The notes below the pieces were generated by a model that searched no databases, had not been told where the DNA came from, and saw only the letters and a list, made by a program, of their open reading frames with translations. Positions 48,801 through 58,152 of a stretch of DNA of 64,000 nt are shown here, piece after piece. Source of the DNA: Rattus norvegicus (lineage: Eukaryota; Chordata; Mammalia; Rodentia; Muridae); the NCBI RefSeq assembly GCF_036323735.1, contig NC_086024.1:62892924-62956923 (forward strand). Reading direction: 5' to 3'. How positions within the stretch are numbered: the stretch's first letter is position 1; the number at the start of each line of letters is the position of its first letter. Both the position numbers and the translations under genes were made by a program.

Positions 48801-49650
48801 AAATTTCCTGAACAAAACACCAATGGCTTATGCTCTAAGATCAAGAATCGACAAATGGGATCTCATAAAACTGCAAAGCTTCTGTAAGGCAAAGGACACT
48901 GTGGTTAGGACAAAACGGCAACCAACAGATTGGGAAAAGATCTTTACCAATCCTACAACAGATAGAGGCCTTATATCCAAAATATACAAAGAACTCAAGA
49001 AGTTAGACCGCAGGGAAACAAATAACCCTATTAAAAAATGGGGTTCAGAGCTAAACAAAGAATTCACAGCTGAGGAATGCCGAATGGCTGAGAAACAACT
49101 AAAGAAATGTTCAACATCTTTAGTCATAAGGGAAATGCAAATCAAAACAACCCTGAGATTTCACTTCACACCAGTGAGAATGGCTAAGATCAAAAACTCA
49201 GGTGACAGCAGATGCTGGCGAGGATGTGGAGAAAGAGGAACACTCCTCCATTGTTGGTGGGATTGCAGACTGGTAAAACCATTCTGGAAATCAGTCTGGA
49301 GGATCCTCAGAAAATTGGACATTGAACTGCCTGAGGATCCAGCTATACCTCTCTTGGGCATATACCCAAAAGATGCCTCAACATATAAAAGAGACACGTG
49401 CTCCACTATGTTCATCGCAGCCTTATTTATAATAGCCAGAAAATGGAAAGAACCCAGATGCCCTTCAACAGAGGAATGGATACAGAAAATGTGGTACATC
49501 TACACAATGGAATATTACTCAGCTATCAAAAACAACGAGTTTATGAAATTCGTAGGCAAATGGTTGGAACTGGAAAACATCATCCTGAGTGAGCTAACCC
49601 AATCACAGAAAGACATACATGGTATGCACTCATTGATAAGTGGCTATTAG
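45827..49650 (+). pseudogene. LINE-1 ORF2, unit 2, broken by the same 4-base deletion
   Basis: The endonuclease domain and the start of RT are open for 619 codons (45827-47686). The 4-base deletion at about 47666-47669 is identical to that in unit 1, and the remaining codons with FADDM and the cysteine/histidine motif are open to 49650. Differences from unit 1 are few: LLNDN for LLSDN, NQVETK for NQGETK, and DSLFSKW for DSIFSKW. In each case unit 2 agrees with unit 3, so unit 1 has the private changes. It is non-autonomous. A 619-residue endonuclease-containing fragment is theoretically possible. Confidence 0.93.
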
Positions 49651-50342
49651 CCCAAATGCTTGAGTTACCCTAGATGCCTAGAACAAATGAAACTCAAGAC
49701 GGATGATCAAAATGTGAATGCTTCACTCCTTCTTTAAATGAGGAAAAAGAATACCCTTGGCAGGGAATAGAGAGGCAAAGATTAAAACAGAGACTGAAGG
49801 AACACCCATTCAGAGCCTGCCCCACATGTGGCCCATACATATACAGCCACCCAATTAGACAAGATGGATGAAGCAAAGAAGTGCAGACCGACAGGAGCCG
49901 ATGTAGATCGCTCCTGAGAGACACAGCCAGAATACAGCAAATACAGAGGCGAATGCCAGCAGCAAACCACTGAACTGAGAATAGGTCCCCCGTTGAAGGA
50001 ATCAGAGAAAGAACTGGAAGAGCTTGAAGGGGCTCGAGACCCCAAAAGTACAACAATGCCAAGCAACCAGAGCTTCCAGGGACTAAGCCACTACCTAAAG
50101 ACTATACATGGACTGACCCTGGACTCTGACCTCATAGGTAGCAATGAATATCCTAGTAAGAGCACCAGTGGAAGGGGAAGCCCTGGGTCCTGCTAAGACT
50201 GAACCCCCAGTGAACTAGACTATGGGGGGAGGGCGGCAATGGGGGGAGGGTTGGGAGGGGAACACCCATAAGGAAGGGGAGGGGGGAGGGGGATGTTTGC
50301 CCGGAAACCGGGAAAGGGAATAACACTTGAAATGTATATAAG
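49651..50342 (+). mobile_element. LINE-1 unit 2 3' UTR, no poly(A), fused to unit 3
   Basis: It differs from unit 1 by ACGGATGATC (one base more, near 49698) and GCCGATGTAG (one base fewer, near 49900), which cancel and keep the 6489-base period. The G-rich tract is at 50224-50293. It ends in the same TATATAAG joint. Confidence 0.9.
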
Positions 50343-51047
50343 AGAGCAGCTCTCTGCTCCCAGACCCGGTGAGAGAGAAACCCAACCGCCTGGTCAGGTG
50401 GGCACTCCTGAGGCTGCAGAGCGGAAGAGACCACCAACACTGCTCACCCCTGCCCACATCCCTGGCCCAAGAGGAAACTGTATAAGGCCTCTGGGCTCCC
50501 GTGGGGGAGGGCCCAGGAGCGGCAGGACCCCGCCGGACCCTGAAGGAAACAGACCGGATAAACAGTTCTCTGCACCCAAATCCCGTGGGAGGGAGAGCTA
50601 AACCTTCAGAGAGGCGGACAAGCCTGGGAAACCAGAAGAGACTGCTCCCTGCACACACATCTCAGACGCCAGAGGAAAAAGCCAAAGACCATCTGGAACC
50701 CTGGTGCACTGAAGCTCCCGGAAGGGGCAGCACAGGTCTTCCTGGTTGCTGCCGTTGCAGAGAGCCCGTGGGCAGCACCCCACGAGCGAACTTGAGCCTC
50801 GGGACCACAGGTAAGACCAACTTTTCTGCTGCAAGAAAGCTGCCTGGTGAACTCAAGACACAGGCCCACAGGAACAGCTGAAGACCTGTACAGAGGAAAA
50901 ACCACACGCCCGAAAGCAGAACACTCTGTCCCCATAACTGACTGAAAGAGAGGAAAACAGGTCTACAGCACTCCTGACACACAGGCTTATAGGACAGTCT
51001 AGCCACTGTCAGAAACAGCAGAACAAAGTAACACTAGAGATAATCTG
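50343..51047 (+). promoter_or_regulatory. LINE-1 unit 3 5' UTR (internal promoter region)
   Basis: 705 bases, like those of units 1 and 2 but with more private changes, such as CCGCCGG near 50531, TACAGAGG near 50889, CCACACGCCCG near 50903 and CACTAGAG near 51032. This fits an older split from units 1 and 2. It is an intact candidate promoter for the only unit with two open frames. Confidence 0.83.
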
Positions 51048-52121
51048 ATGGCGAGAGGCAAGCGCAGGAACCCAAGCAACAGAAACCAAGACTACATGCC
51101 ATCATCGGAGCCCAATTCTCCCACCAAAACAAACATGGAATATCCAAACACACCAGAAAAGCAAGATCTAGTTTCAAAATCATATTTGATCATGATGCTG
51201 GAGGACTTCAAGAAAGACATGAACACACTTAGGGAAGCACAGGAAAACATTAATAAACAAGTAAAAGCCTACAAAGAGGTATCGCAAAAATCCCTGAAAG
51301 AATTCCAGGAAAACACAATCAAACAGTTGAAGGAATTAAAAATGGAAATAGAAGCAATCAAGAAAGAACACATGGAAACAACCCTGGATATAGAAAACCA
51401 AAAGAAGAGACAAGGAGCTGTAGATACAAGCTTCACCAACAGAATACAAGAGATGGAAGAGAGAATCTCAGGAGCAGAAGATTCCATAGAAATCATTGAC
51501 TCAACTGTCAAAGATAATGTAAAGCGGAAAAAGCTACTGGTCCAAAACATACAGGAAATCCAGGACTCAATGAGAAGATCAAACCTAAGGATAATAGGTA
51601 TAGAAGAGAGTGAAGACTCCCAGCTCAAAGGACCAGTAAATATCTTCAACAAAATCATAGAAGAAAACTTCCCTAACCTACAAAAAGAGATACCCATAGA
51701 CATACAAGAAGCCTACAGAACTCCAAATAGATTGGACCAGAAAAGAAACACCTCCCGTCACATAATTGTCAAAACACCAAACGCACAAAATAAAGAAAGA
51801 ATATTAAAAGCAGTAAGGGAAAAAGGTCAAGTAACATATAAAGGGAGACCTATCAGAATCACACCAGACTTCTCGCCAGAAACTATGAAGGCCAGAAGAT
51901 CCTGGACTGATGTCATACAGACACTAAGAGAACACAAATGCCAGCCCAGGTTACTGTATCCAGCAAAACTCTCAATTAACATTGATGGAGAAACCAAGAT
52001 ATTCCATGACAAAACCAAATTTACACAATATCTTTCTACAAATCCAGCACTACAAAGGATAATAAATGGTAAAGCCCAACATAAGGAGGCAAGCTATACC
52101 CTAGAAGAAGCAAGAAACTAA
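51048..52121 (+). CDS. LINE-1 ORF1 protein, unit 3 (357 aa, short form)
   Basis: An intact ORF1p frame beginning MARGKRRNPSNRNQDYMPSS. The coiled-coil stretch is 45 residues shorter than in units 1 and 2. It has only one copy of the QKSLKEFQEN block, preceded by TLREAQENINKQVKAYKEV. The RNA-recognition part starts near residue 175 (RRSNLRIIGIEE), and the C-terminal domain (DFSPETMKARRSW) is complete. The shorter coiled coil places unit 3 in a different length class from units 1 and 2. The frame ends 59 bases before the ORF2 ATG, the usual dicistronic spacing in this array. Confidence 0.94.
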   Translation: MARGKRRNPSNRNQDYMPSSEPNSPTKTNMEYPNTPEKQDLVSKSYLIMMLEDFKKDMNTLREAQENINKQVKAYKEVSQKSLKEFQENTIKQLKELKMEIEAIKKEHMETTLDIENQKKRQGAVDTSFTNRIQEMEERISGAEDSIEIIDSTVKDNVKRKKLLVQNIQEIQDSMRRSNLRIIGIEESEDSQLKGPVNIFNKIIEENFPNLQKEIPIDIQEAYRTPNRLDQKRNTSRHIIVKTPNAQNKERILKAVREKGQVTYKGRPIRITPDFSPETMKARRSWTDVIQTLREHKCQPRLLYPAKLSINIDGETKIFHDKTKFTQYLSTNPALQRIINGKAQHKEASYTLEEARN

Positions 52122-52180
52122 TCGTCTCGGCAACAAAACAAAGAGAATGAAAGCACACAAACATAACCTCACATCCAAAT

Positions 52181-55100
52181 ATGAATATAACGGGAAGCAA
52201 TAATCACTATTCCTTAATATCTCTCAATATCAATGGCCTCAACTCCCCAATAAAAAGACATAGATTAACAAACTGGATACGCAACGAGGACCCTGCATTC
52301 TGCTGCCTACAGGAAACACACCTCAGAGACAAAGACAGACACTACCTCAGAGTGAAAGGCTGGAAAACAACTTTCCAAGCAAATGGTCAGAAGAAGCAAG
52401 CTGGAGTAGCCATTCTAATATCAAATAAAATCAATTTCCAACTAAAAGTCATCAAAAAAGATAAGGAAGGACACTTCATATTCATCAAAGGAAAAATCAA
52501 CCAAGATGAACTCTCAATCCTAAATATCTATGCCCCAAATACAAGGGCACCTACATACGTAAAAGAAACCTTACTAAAGCTCAAAACACACATTGCACCT
52601 CACACAATAATAGTGGGAGATTTCAACACCCCACTCTCATCAATGGACAGATCATGGAAACAGAAATTAAACAGTGACGTCGACAGACTAAGAGAAGTCA
52701 TGAGCCAAATGGACTTAACGGATATTTATAGAACATTCTATCCTAAAGCAAAAGGATATACCTTCTTCTCAGCTCCTCATGGTACTTTCTCCAAAATTGA
52801 CCATATAATTGGTCAAAAAACGGGCCTCAACAGGTACAGAAAGATAGAAATAATCCCATGCGTGCTATCGGACCACCACGGCCTAAAACTGGTCTTCAAT
52901 AACAATAAGGGAAGAATGCCCACATATACGTGGAAATTGAACAATGCTCTACTCAATGATAACCTGGTCAAGGAAGAAATAAAGAAAGAAATTAAAAACT
53001 TTTTAGAATTTAATGAAAATGAAGATACAACATACTCAAACTTATGGGACACAATGAAAGCTGTGCTAAGAGGAAAACTCATAGCGCTGAGTGCCTGCAG
53101 AAAGAAACAGGAAAGAGCATATGTCAGCAGCTTGACAGCACACCTAAAAGCTCTAGAACAAAAAGAAGCAAATACACCCAGGAGGAGTAGAAGGCAGGAA
53201 ATAATCAAACTCAGAGCTGAAATCAACCAAGTAGAAACAAAAAGGACCATAGAAAGAATCAACAGAACCAAAAGTTGGTTCTTTGAGAAAATCAACAAGA
53301 TAGATAAACCCTTAGCCAGACTAACGAGAGGACACAGAGAGTGTGTCCAAATTAACAAAATCAGAAATGAAAAGGGAGACATAACTACAGATTCGGAGGA
53401 AATTCAAAAAATCATCAGATCTTACTATAAAAACCTATATTCAACAAAATTTGAAAATCTTCAGGAAATGGACAATTTCCTAGACAGATACCAGGTATCG
53501 AAGTTAAATCAGGAACAGATAAACCAGTTAAACAACCCCATAACTCCTAAGGAAATAGAAGCAGTCATTAAAGGTCTCCCAACCAAAAAGAGCCCAGGTC
53601 CAGACGGGTTTAGTGCAGAATTCTATCAAACCTTCAGAGAAGACCTCATACCAATATTATCCAAACTATTCCACAAAATTGAAACAGATGGAGCCCTACC
53701 GAATTCCTTCTACGAAGCCACAATTACTCTTATACCTAAACCACACAAAGACACAACAAAGAAAGAGAACTTCAGACCAATTTCCCTTATGAATATCGAC
53801 GCAAAAATACTCAATAAAATTCTGGCACACCGAATTCAAGAGCACATCAAAACAATCATCCATCATGATCAAGTAGGCTTCATCCCAGGCATGCAGGGAT
53901 GGTTTAATATACGGAAAACCATCAACGTGATCCATTATATAAACAAACTGAAAGAACAGAACCACATGATCATTTCATTAGATGCTGAGAAAGCATTTGA
54001 CAAAATTCAACACCCCTTCATGATAAAAGTCCTGGAAAGAATAGGAATTCAAGGCCCATACCTAAACATAGTAAAAGCCATATACAGCAAACCAGTTGCT
54101 AACATTAAACTAAATGGAGAGAAACTTGAAGCAATCCCACTAAAATCAGGGACTAGACAAGGCTGCCCACTCTCTCCCTACTTATTCAATATAGTTCTTG
54201 AAGTTCTAGCCAGAGCAATCAGACAACAAAAGGAGATCAAGGGGATACAGATCGGAAAAGAAGAGGTCAAAATATCACTATTTGCAGATGACATGATAGT
54301 ATATTTAAGTGATCCCAAAAGTTCCACCAGAGAACTACTAAAGCTGATAAACAACTTCAGCAAAGTGGCTGGGTATAAAATTAACTCAAATAAATCAGTT
54401 GCCTTCCTCTATACAAAAGAGAAACAAGCCGAGAAAGAAATTAGGGAAACGACACCCTTCATAATAGACCCAAATAATATAAAGTACCTCGGTGTGACTT
54501 TAACCAAGCAAGTAAAAGATCTGTACAATAAGAACTTCAAGACACTGAGGAAAGAAATTGAAGAAGACCTCAGAAGATGGAAAGATCTCCCATGCTCATG
54601 GATTGGCAGGATTAATATAGTAAAAATGGCCATTTTACCAAAAGCAATCTACAGATTCAATGCAATCCCCATCAAAATACCAATCCAATTCTTCAAAGAG
54701 TTAGACAGAACAATTTGCAAATTCATCTGGAATAACAAAAAACCCAGGATAGCTAAAGCTATCCTCAACAATAAAAGGACTTCAGGGGGAATCACTATCC
54801 CTGAACTCAAGCAGTATTACAGAGCAATAGTGATAAAAACTGCATGGTATTGGTACAGAGACAGACAGATAGACCAATGGAATAGAATTGAAGACCCAGA
54901 AATGAACGCACACACCTATGGTCACTTGATTTTTGACAAAGGAGCCAAAACCATCCAATGGAAAAAAGATAGCCTTTTCAGCAAATGGTGCTGGTTCAAC
55001 TGGAGGGCAACATGTAGAAGAATGCAGATCGATCCATCCTTATCACCCTGTACAAAGCTTAAGTCCAAGTGGATCAAGGACCTCCACATCAAACCAGACA

Positions 55101-56008
55101 CACTCAAACTAATAGAAGAAAAACTAGGGAAGCATCTGGAACACATGGGCACTGGAAAAAATTTCCTGAACAAAACACCAATGGCTTATGCTCTAAGATC
55201 AAGAATCGACAAATGGGATCTCATAAAACTGCAAAGCTTCTGTAAGGCAAAGGACACTGTGGTTAGGACAAAACGGCAACCAACAGATTGGGAAAAGATC
55301 TTTACCAATCCTACAACAGATAGAGGCCTTATATCCAAAATATACAAAGAACTCAAGAAGTTAGACCGCAGGGAAACAAATAACCCTATTAAAAAATGGG
55401 GTTCAGAGCTAAACAAAGAATTCACAGCTGAGGAATGCCGAATGGCTGAGAAACACCTAAAGAAATGTTCAACATCTTTAGTCATAAGGGAAATGCAAAT
55501 CAAAACAACCCTGAGATTTCACCTCACACCAGTGAGAATGGCTAAGATCAAAAACTCAGGTGACAGCAGATGCTGGCGAGGATGTGGAGAAAGAGGAACA
55601 CTCCTCCATTGTTGGTGGGATTGCAGACTGGTAAAACCATTCTGGAAATCAGTCTGGAGGTTCCTCAGAAAATTGGACATTGAACTGCCTGAGGATCCAG
55701 CTATACCTCTCTTGGGCATATACCCAAAAGATGCCTCAACATATAAAAGAGACACGTGCTCCACTATGTTCATCGCAGCCTTATTTATAATAGCCAGAAA
55801 ATGGAAAGAACCCAGATGCCCTTCAACAGAGGAATGGATACAGAAAATGTGGTACATCTACACAATGGAATACTACTCAGCTATCAAAAACAACGAGTTT
55901 ATGAAATTCGTAGGCAAATGGTTGGAACTGGAAAATATCATCCTGAGTGAGCTAACCCAATCACAGAAAGACATACATGGTATGCACTCATTGATAAGTG
56001 GCTATTAG
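52181..56008 (+). CDS. LINE-1 ORF2 protein, unit 3 (1275 aa, intact endonuclease-reverse transcriptase)
   Basis: ORF2p nicks genomic DNA at T-rich sites and reverse-transcribes L1 RNA from the nick. The 1275-codon frame is uninterrupted. The endonuclease domain (about residues 10-240) keeps the expected catalytic residues: N16 in LNIN, E45 in QETH, D147 and N149 in VGDFNT, D207, and D231/H232 in SDHHG. The RT domain (roughly 500-770) has GFIPGMQGWFN, GTRQGCPLSP and the catalytic FADD at 701-704. The C-terminal C-x3-C-x7-H-x4-C motif lies at 1131-1148. Length matches full rodent ORF2p. With the intact ORF1 and 5' UTR, this is a candidate mobile element. Activity is inferred, not shown. Confidence 0.95.
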   Translation: MNITGSNNHYSLISLNINGLNSPIKRHRLTNWIRNEDPAFCCLQETHLRDKDRHYLRVKGWKTTFQANGQKKQAGVAILISNKINFQLKVIKKDKEGHFIFIKGKINQDELSILNIYAPNTRAPTYVKETLLKLKTHIAPHTIIVGDFNTPLSSMDRSWKQKLNSDVDRLREVMSQMDLTDIYRTFYPKAKGYTFFSAPHGTFSKIDHIIGQKTGLNRYRKIEIIPCVLSDHHGLKLVFNNNKGRMPTYTWKLNNALLNDNLVKEEIKKEIKNFLEFNENEDTTYSNLWDTMKAVLRGKLIALSACRKKQERAYVSSLTAHLKALEQKEANTPRRSRRQEIIKLRAEINQVETKRTIERINRTKSWFFEKINKIDKPLARLTRGHRECVQINKIRNEKGDITTDSEEIQKIIRSYYKNLYSTKFENLQEMDNFLDRYQVSKLNQEQINQLNNPITPKEIEAVIKGLPTKKSPGPDGFSAEFYQTFREDLIPILSKLFHKIETDGALPNSFYEATITLIPKPHKDTTKKENFRPISLMNIDAKILNKILAHRIQEHIKTIIHHDQVGFIPGMQGWFNIRKTINVIHYINKLKEQNHMIISLDAEKAFDKIQHPFMIKVLERIGIQGPYLNIVKAIYSKPVANIKLNGEKLEAIPLKSGTRQGCPLSPYLFNIVLEVLARAIRQQKEIKGIQIGKEEVKISLFADDMIVYLSDPKSSTRELLKLINNFSKVAGYKINSNKSVAFLYTKEKQAEKEIRETTPFIIDPNNIKYLGVTLTKQVKDLYNKNFKTLRKEIEEDLRRWKDLPCSWIGRINIVKMAILPKAIYRFNAIPIKIPIQFFKELDRTICKFIWNNKKPRIAKAILNNKRTSGGITIPELKQYYRAIVIKTAWYWYRDRQIDQWNRIEDPEMNAHTYGHLIFDKGAKTIQWKKDSLFSKWCWFNWRATCRRMQIDPSLSPCTKLKSKWIKDLHIKPDTLKLIEEKLGKHLEHMGTGKNFLNKTPMAYALRSRIDKWDLIKLQSFCKAKDTVVRTKRQPTDWEKIFTNPTTDRGLISKIYKELKKLDRRETNNPIKKWGSELNKEFTAEECRMAEKHLKKCSTSLVIREMQIKTTLRFHLTPVRMAKIKNSGDSRCWRGCGERGTLLHCWWDCRLVKPFWKSVWRFLRKLDIELPEDPAIPLLGIYPKDASTYKRDTCSTMFIAALFIIARKWKEPRCPSTEEWIQKMWYIYTMEYYSAIKNNEFMKFVGKWLELENIILSELTQSQKDIHGMHSLISGY

Positions 56009-56750
56009 CCCAAATGCTTGAATTACCCTAGATCCCTAGAACAAACGAAACTCAAGACGGATGATCAAAATGTGAATGCTTCACTCCTTCTTTAAATGAG
56101 GAAAAAGAATACCCTTGGCAGGGAAGGTAGAGGCAAAGATTAAAACAGAGACTGAACGAACACCCATTCAGAGCCTGCCCCACATGTGGCCCATACATAT
56201 ACAGCCACCCAATTAGACAAGATGGATGAAGCAAAGAAGTGCAGACCGACAGGAGCCGGATGTAGATCGCTCCTGAGAGACACAGCCAGAATACAGCAAA
56301 TATAGAGGCGAATGCCAGCAGCAAACCACTGAACTGAGAATAGGTCCCCTATTGAAGGAATCAGAGAAAGAACTGGAAGAGCTTGAAGGGACTCGAGACC
56401 CCAAAAGTACAACAATGTCAAGCAACCAGAGCTTCCAGGGACTAAGCCACTACCTAAAGACTATACATGGACTGACCCTGGACTCTGACCCCATAGGTAG
56501 CAATGAATATCCTAGTAAGAGCACCAGTGGAAGGGGAAGCCCTGGGTCCTGCTAAGACTGAACCCCCAGTGAACTAGTCTATGGGGGGAGGGCGGCAATG
56601 GGGGGAGGGTTGGGAGGGGAACACCCATAAGGAAGGGGAGGGGGGAGGGGGATGTTTGCCCGGAAACCGGGAAAGGGAATAACACTCGAAATGTATATAA
56701 GAAATACTCAAGTTAATAAAAAAAAAAAAAAAAAGAAAAAGAAAAAAAAA
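56009..56750 (+). mobile_element. LINE-1 unit 3 3' UTR with complete end and poly(A)
   Basis: This 3' UTR has the full terminus AAATACTCAAGTTAATAAA followed by an A-rich tail (56718-56750) broken by G. It shares variants with the copy at 136-880 (CCTAGATCCCTAG, ACAAACGAAAC, GACCCCATAGG) and not with units 1 and 2. The G-rich tract is at 56583-56651. Confidence 0.92.
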
Positions 56751-56796
56751 AGAAATGTATATAAGAAATACTCAAGTTAATAAAAAAAAAAGAAAT
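56751..56796 (+). repeat. Extra copy of the last ~40 bases of L1 plus A-run
   Basis: After the unit 3 A-tail the terminal words AAATGTATATAAGAAATACT and CAAGTTAATAAAAA recur, then a second A-rich run (with GAAAT), which leads straight into truncated copy B. This minimal L1 3' stub is consistent with template slippage or a jump during reverse transcription. Confidence 0.88.
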
Positions 56797-57416
56797 AAAA
56801 AAAATGGGGTTCAGAGCTAAACAAAGAATTCACAGCTGAGGAATGCCGAATGGCTGAGAAACACCTAAAGAAATGTTCAACATCTTTAGTCATAAGGGAA
56901 ATGCAAATCAAAACAACCCTGAGTTTTCACCTCACACCAGTGAGAATGGCTATGATCAAAAACTCAGGGGACAACAGATGCTGGCGAGGATGTGGAGAAA
57001 GAGGAACACTCCTCCATTGTTGGTGGGATTGCAAACTGGTACAACCATTCTGGAAATCAGTCTGGAGGATCCTCAGAAAATTGGACATTGAACTGCCTGA
57101 GGATCCAGCTATACCTCTCTTGGGCATATACCCAAAAGATGCCTCAACATATAAAAAAGACACGTGCTCCACTATGTTCATTGCAGCCTTATTTATAATA
57201 GCCAGAAGCTGGAAAGAACCCAGATGCGCTTCAACAGAGGAATGGATACAGAAAATGTGGTACATCTACACAATGGAATATTACTCAGCTATCAAAAACA
57301 ACGAGTTTATGAAATTCGTAGGCAAATGGTTGGAACTGGAAAATATCATCCTGAGTGAGCTAACCCAATCACAGAAAGACATACATGGTATGCACTCATT
57401 GATAAGTGGCTATTAG
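56797..57416 (+). pseudogene. LINE-1 ORF2 remnant, truncated copy B
   Basis: The last 204 codons of ORF2, starting within the WGSELNKEF stretch and open to the common LISGY end, with the cysteine/histidine motif. It carries private changes (SFHLTPVRMAMIKNSGDN, KLVQPF, ARSWKEPRCA) and KHLKKC as in unit 3, so it is a separate source copy. It lacks endonuclease and RT domains and is inert. Confidence 0.92.
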
Positions 57417-58140
57417 CCCAAATGCTTGAATTACCCTAGATGCCTAGAACAAATGAAACTCAAGACGGATGATCAAAATGTGAATGCTTCACTCCTTCTT
57501 TAAAAGGGGAACAAGAATACCCTTGGCAGGGAATAGAGAGGCAAAGATTAAAACAGAGACTGAAGGAACACCCATTCAGAGCCTGCCCCACATGTGGCCC
57601 ATACATATACAGCCACCCAATTAGACAAGATGGATGAAGCAAAGAAGTGCAGACCGACAGGAGCCGGATGTAGATCGCTCCTGAGAGACACAGCCAGAAT
57701 ACAGCAAATACAGAGGCGAATGCCAGCAGCAAACCACTGAACTGAGAATAGGTCCCCCGTTGAAGGAATCAGAGAAAGAACTGGAAGAGCTTGAAGGGGC
57801 TCGAGACCCCAAAAGTACAACAATGTCAAGCAACCAGAGCTTCCAGGGACTAAGCCACTACCTAAAGACTATACATGGACTGACCCTGGACTCTGACCTC
57901 ATAGGTAGCAATGAATATCCTAGTAAGAGCACCAGTGGAAGGAGAAGCCCTGGGTCCTGCTAAGACTGAATCCCCAGTGAACTAGACTGGTGGGGGGAGG
58001 GCGGCAATGGGGGGAGGGTCATGAGGGGAACACCCATAAGGAAGGGGAGGGGGGAGGGGGATATTTGCCCGGATACCGGGAAAGGGAATAACACTCGAAA
58101 TGTATATAAGAAATACTCAAGTTAATAAAAAAAAAAAAAA
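57417..58140 (+). mobile_element. LINE-1 3' UTR, truncated copy B, with poly(A)
   Basis: A complete 3' UTR with the G-rich tract at 57992-58060, the terminus AAATACTCAAGTTAATAAA and a final A-run abutting the right target-site duplication. It is somewhat more diverged, with AAAAGGGGAACAAG near 57502 and GGGTCATGAGGGG near 58016. Confidence 0.92.
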
Positions 58141-58152
58141 ATACTGGTTTAG
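58140..58152 (+). repeat. Right target-site duplication of the LINE-1 array
   Basis: AATACTGGTTTAG follows the terminal A-run and matches 35862-35874 exactly. The leading A is shared with the tail, so the certain length is 12-13. Confidence 0.9.

Larger units (their letters stand above)
35862..58152 (+). mobile_element. Tandem LINE-1 array (truncated + three full-length + truncated)
   Basis: Five L1 segments lie head to tail with no host sequence between them: truncated A (35876-37364), unit 1 (37365-43853), unit 2 (43854-50342), unit 3 (50343-56750) and truncated B (about 56797-58140). One 13-base target-site duplication bounds the whole block, so it entered the genome as, or grew from, one insertion. 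The first three joints lack poly(A); the last two 3' ends have it. Units 1 and 2 have an exact 6489-base period. Confidence 0.9.
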
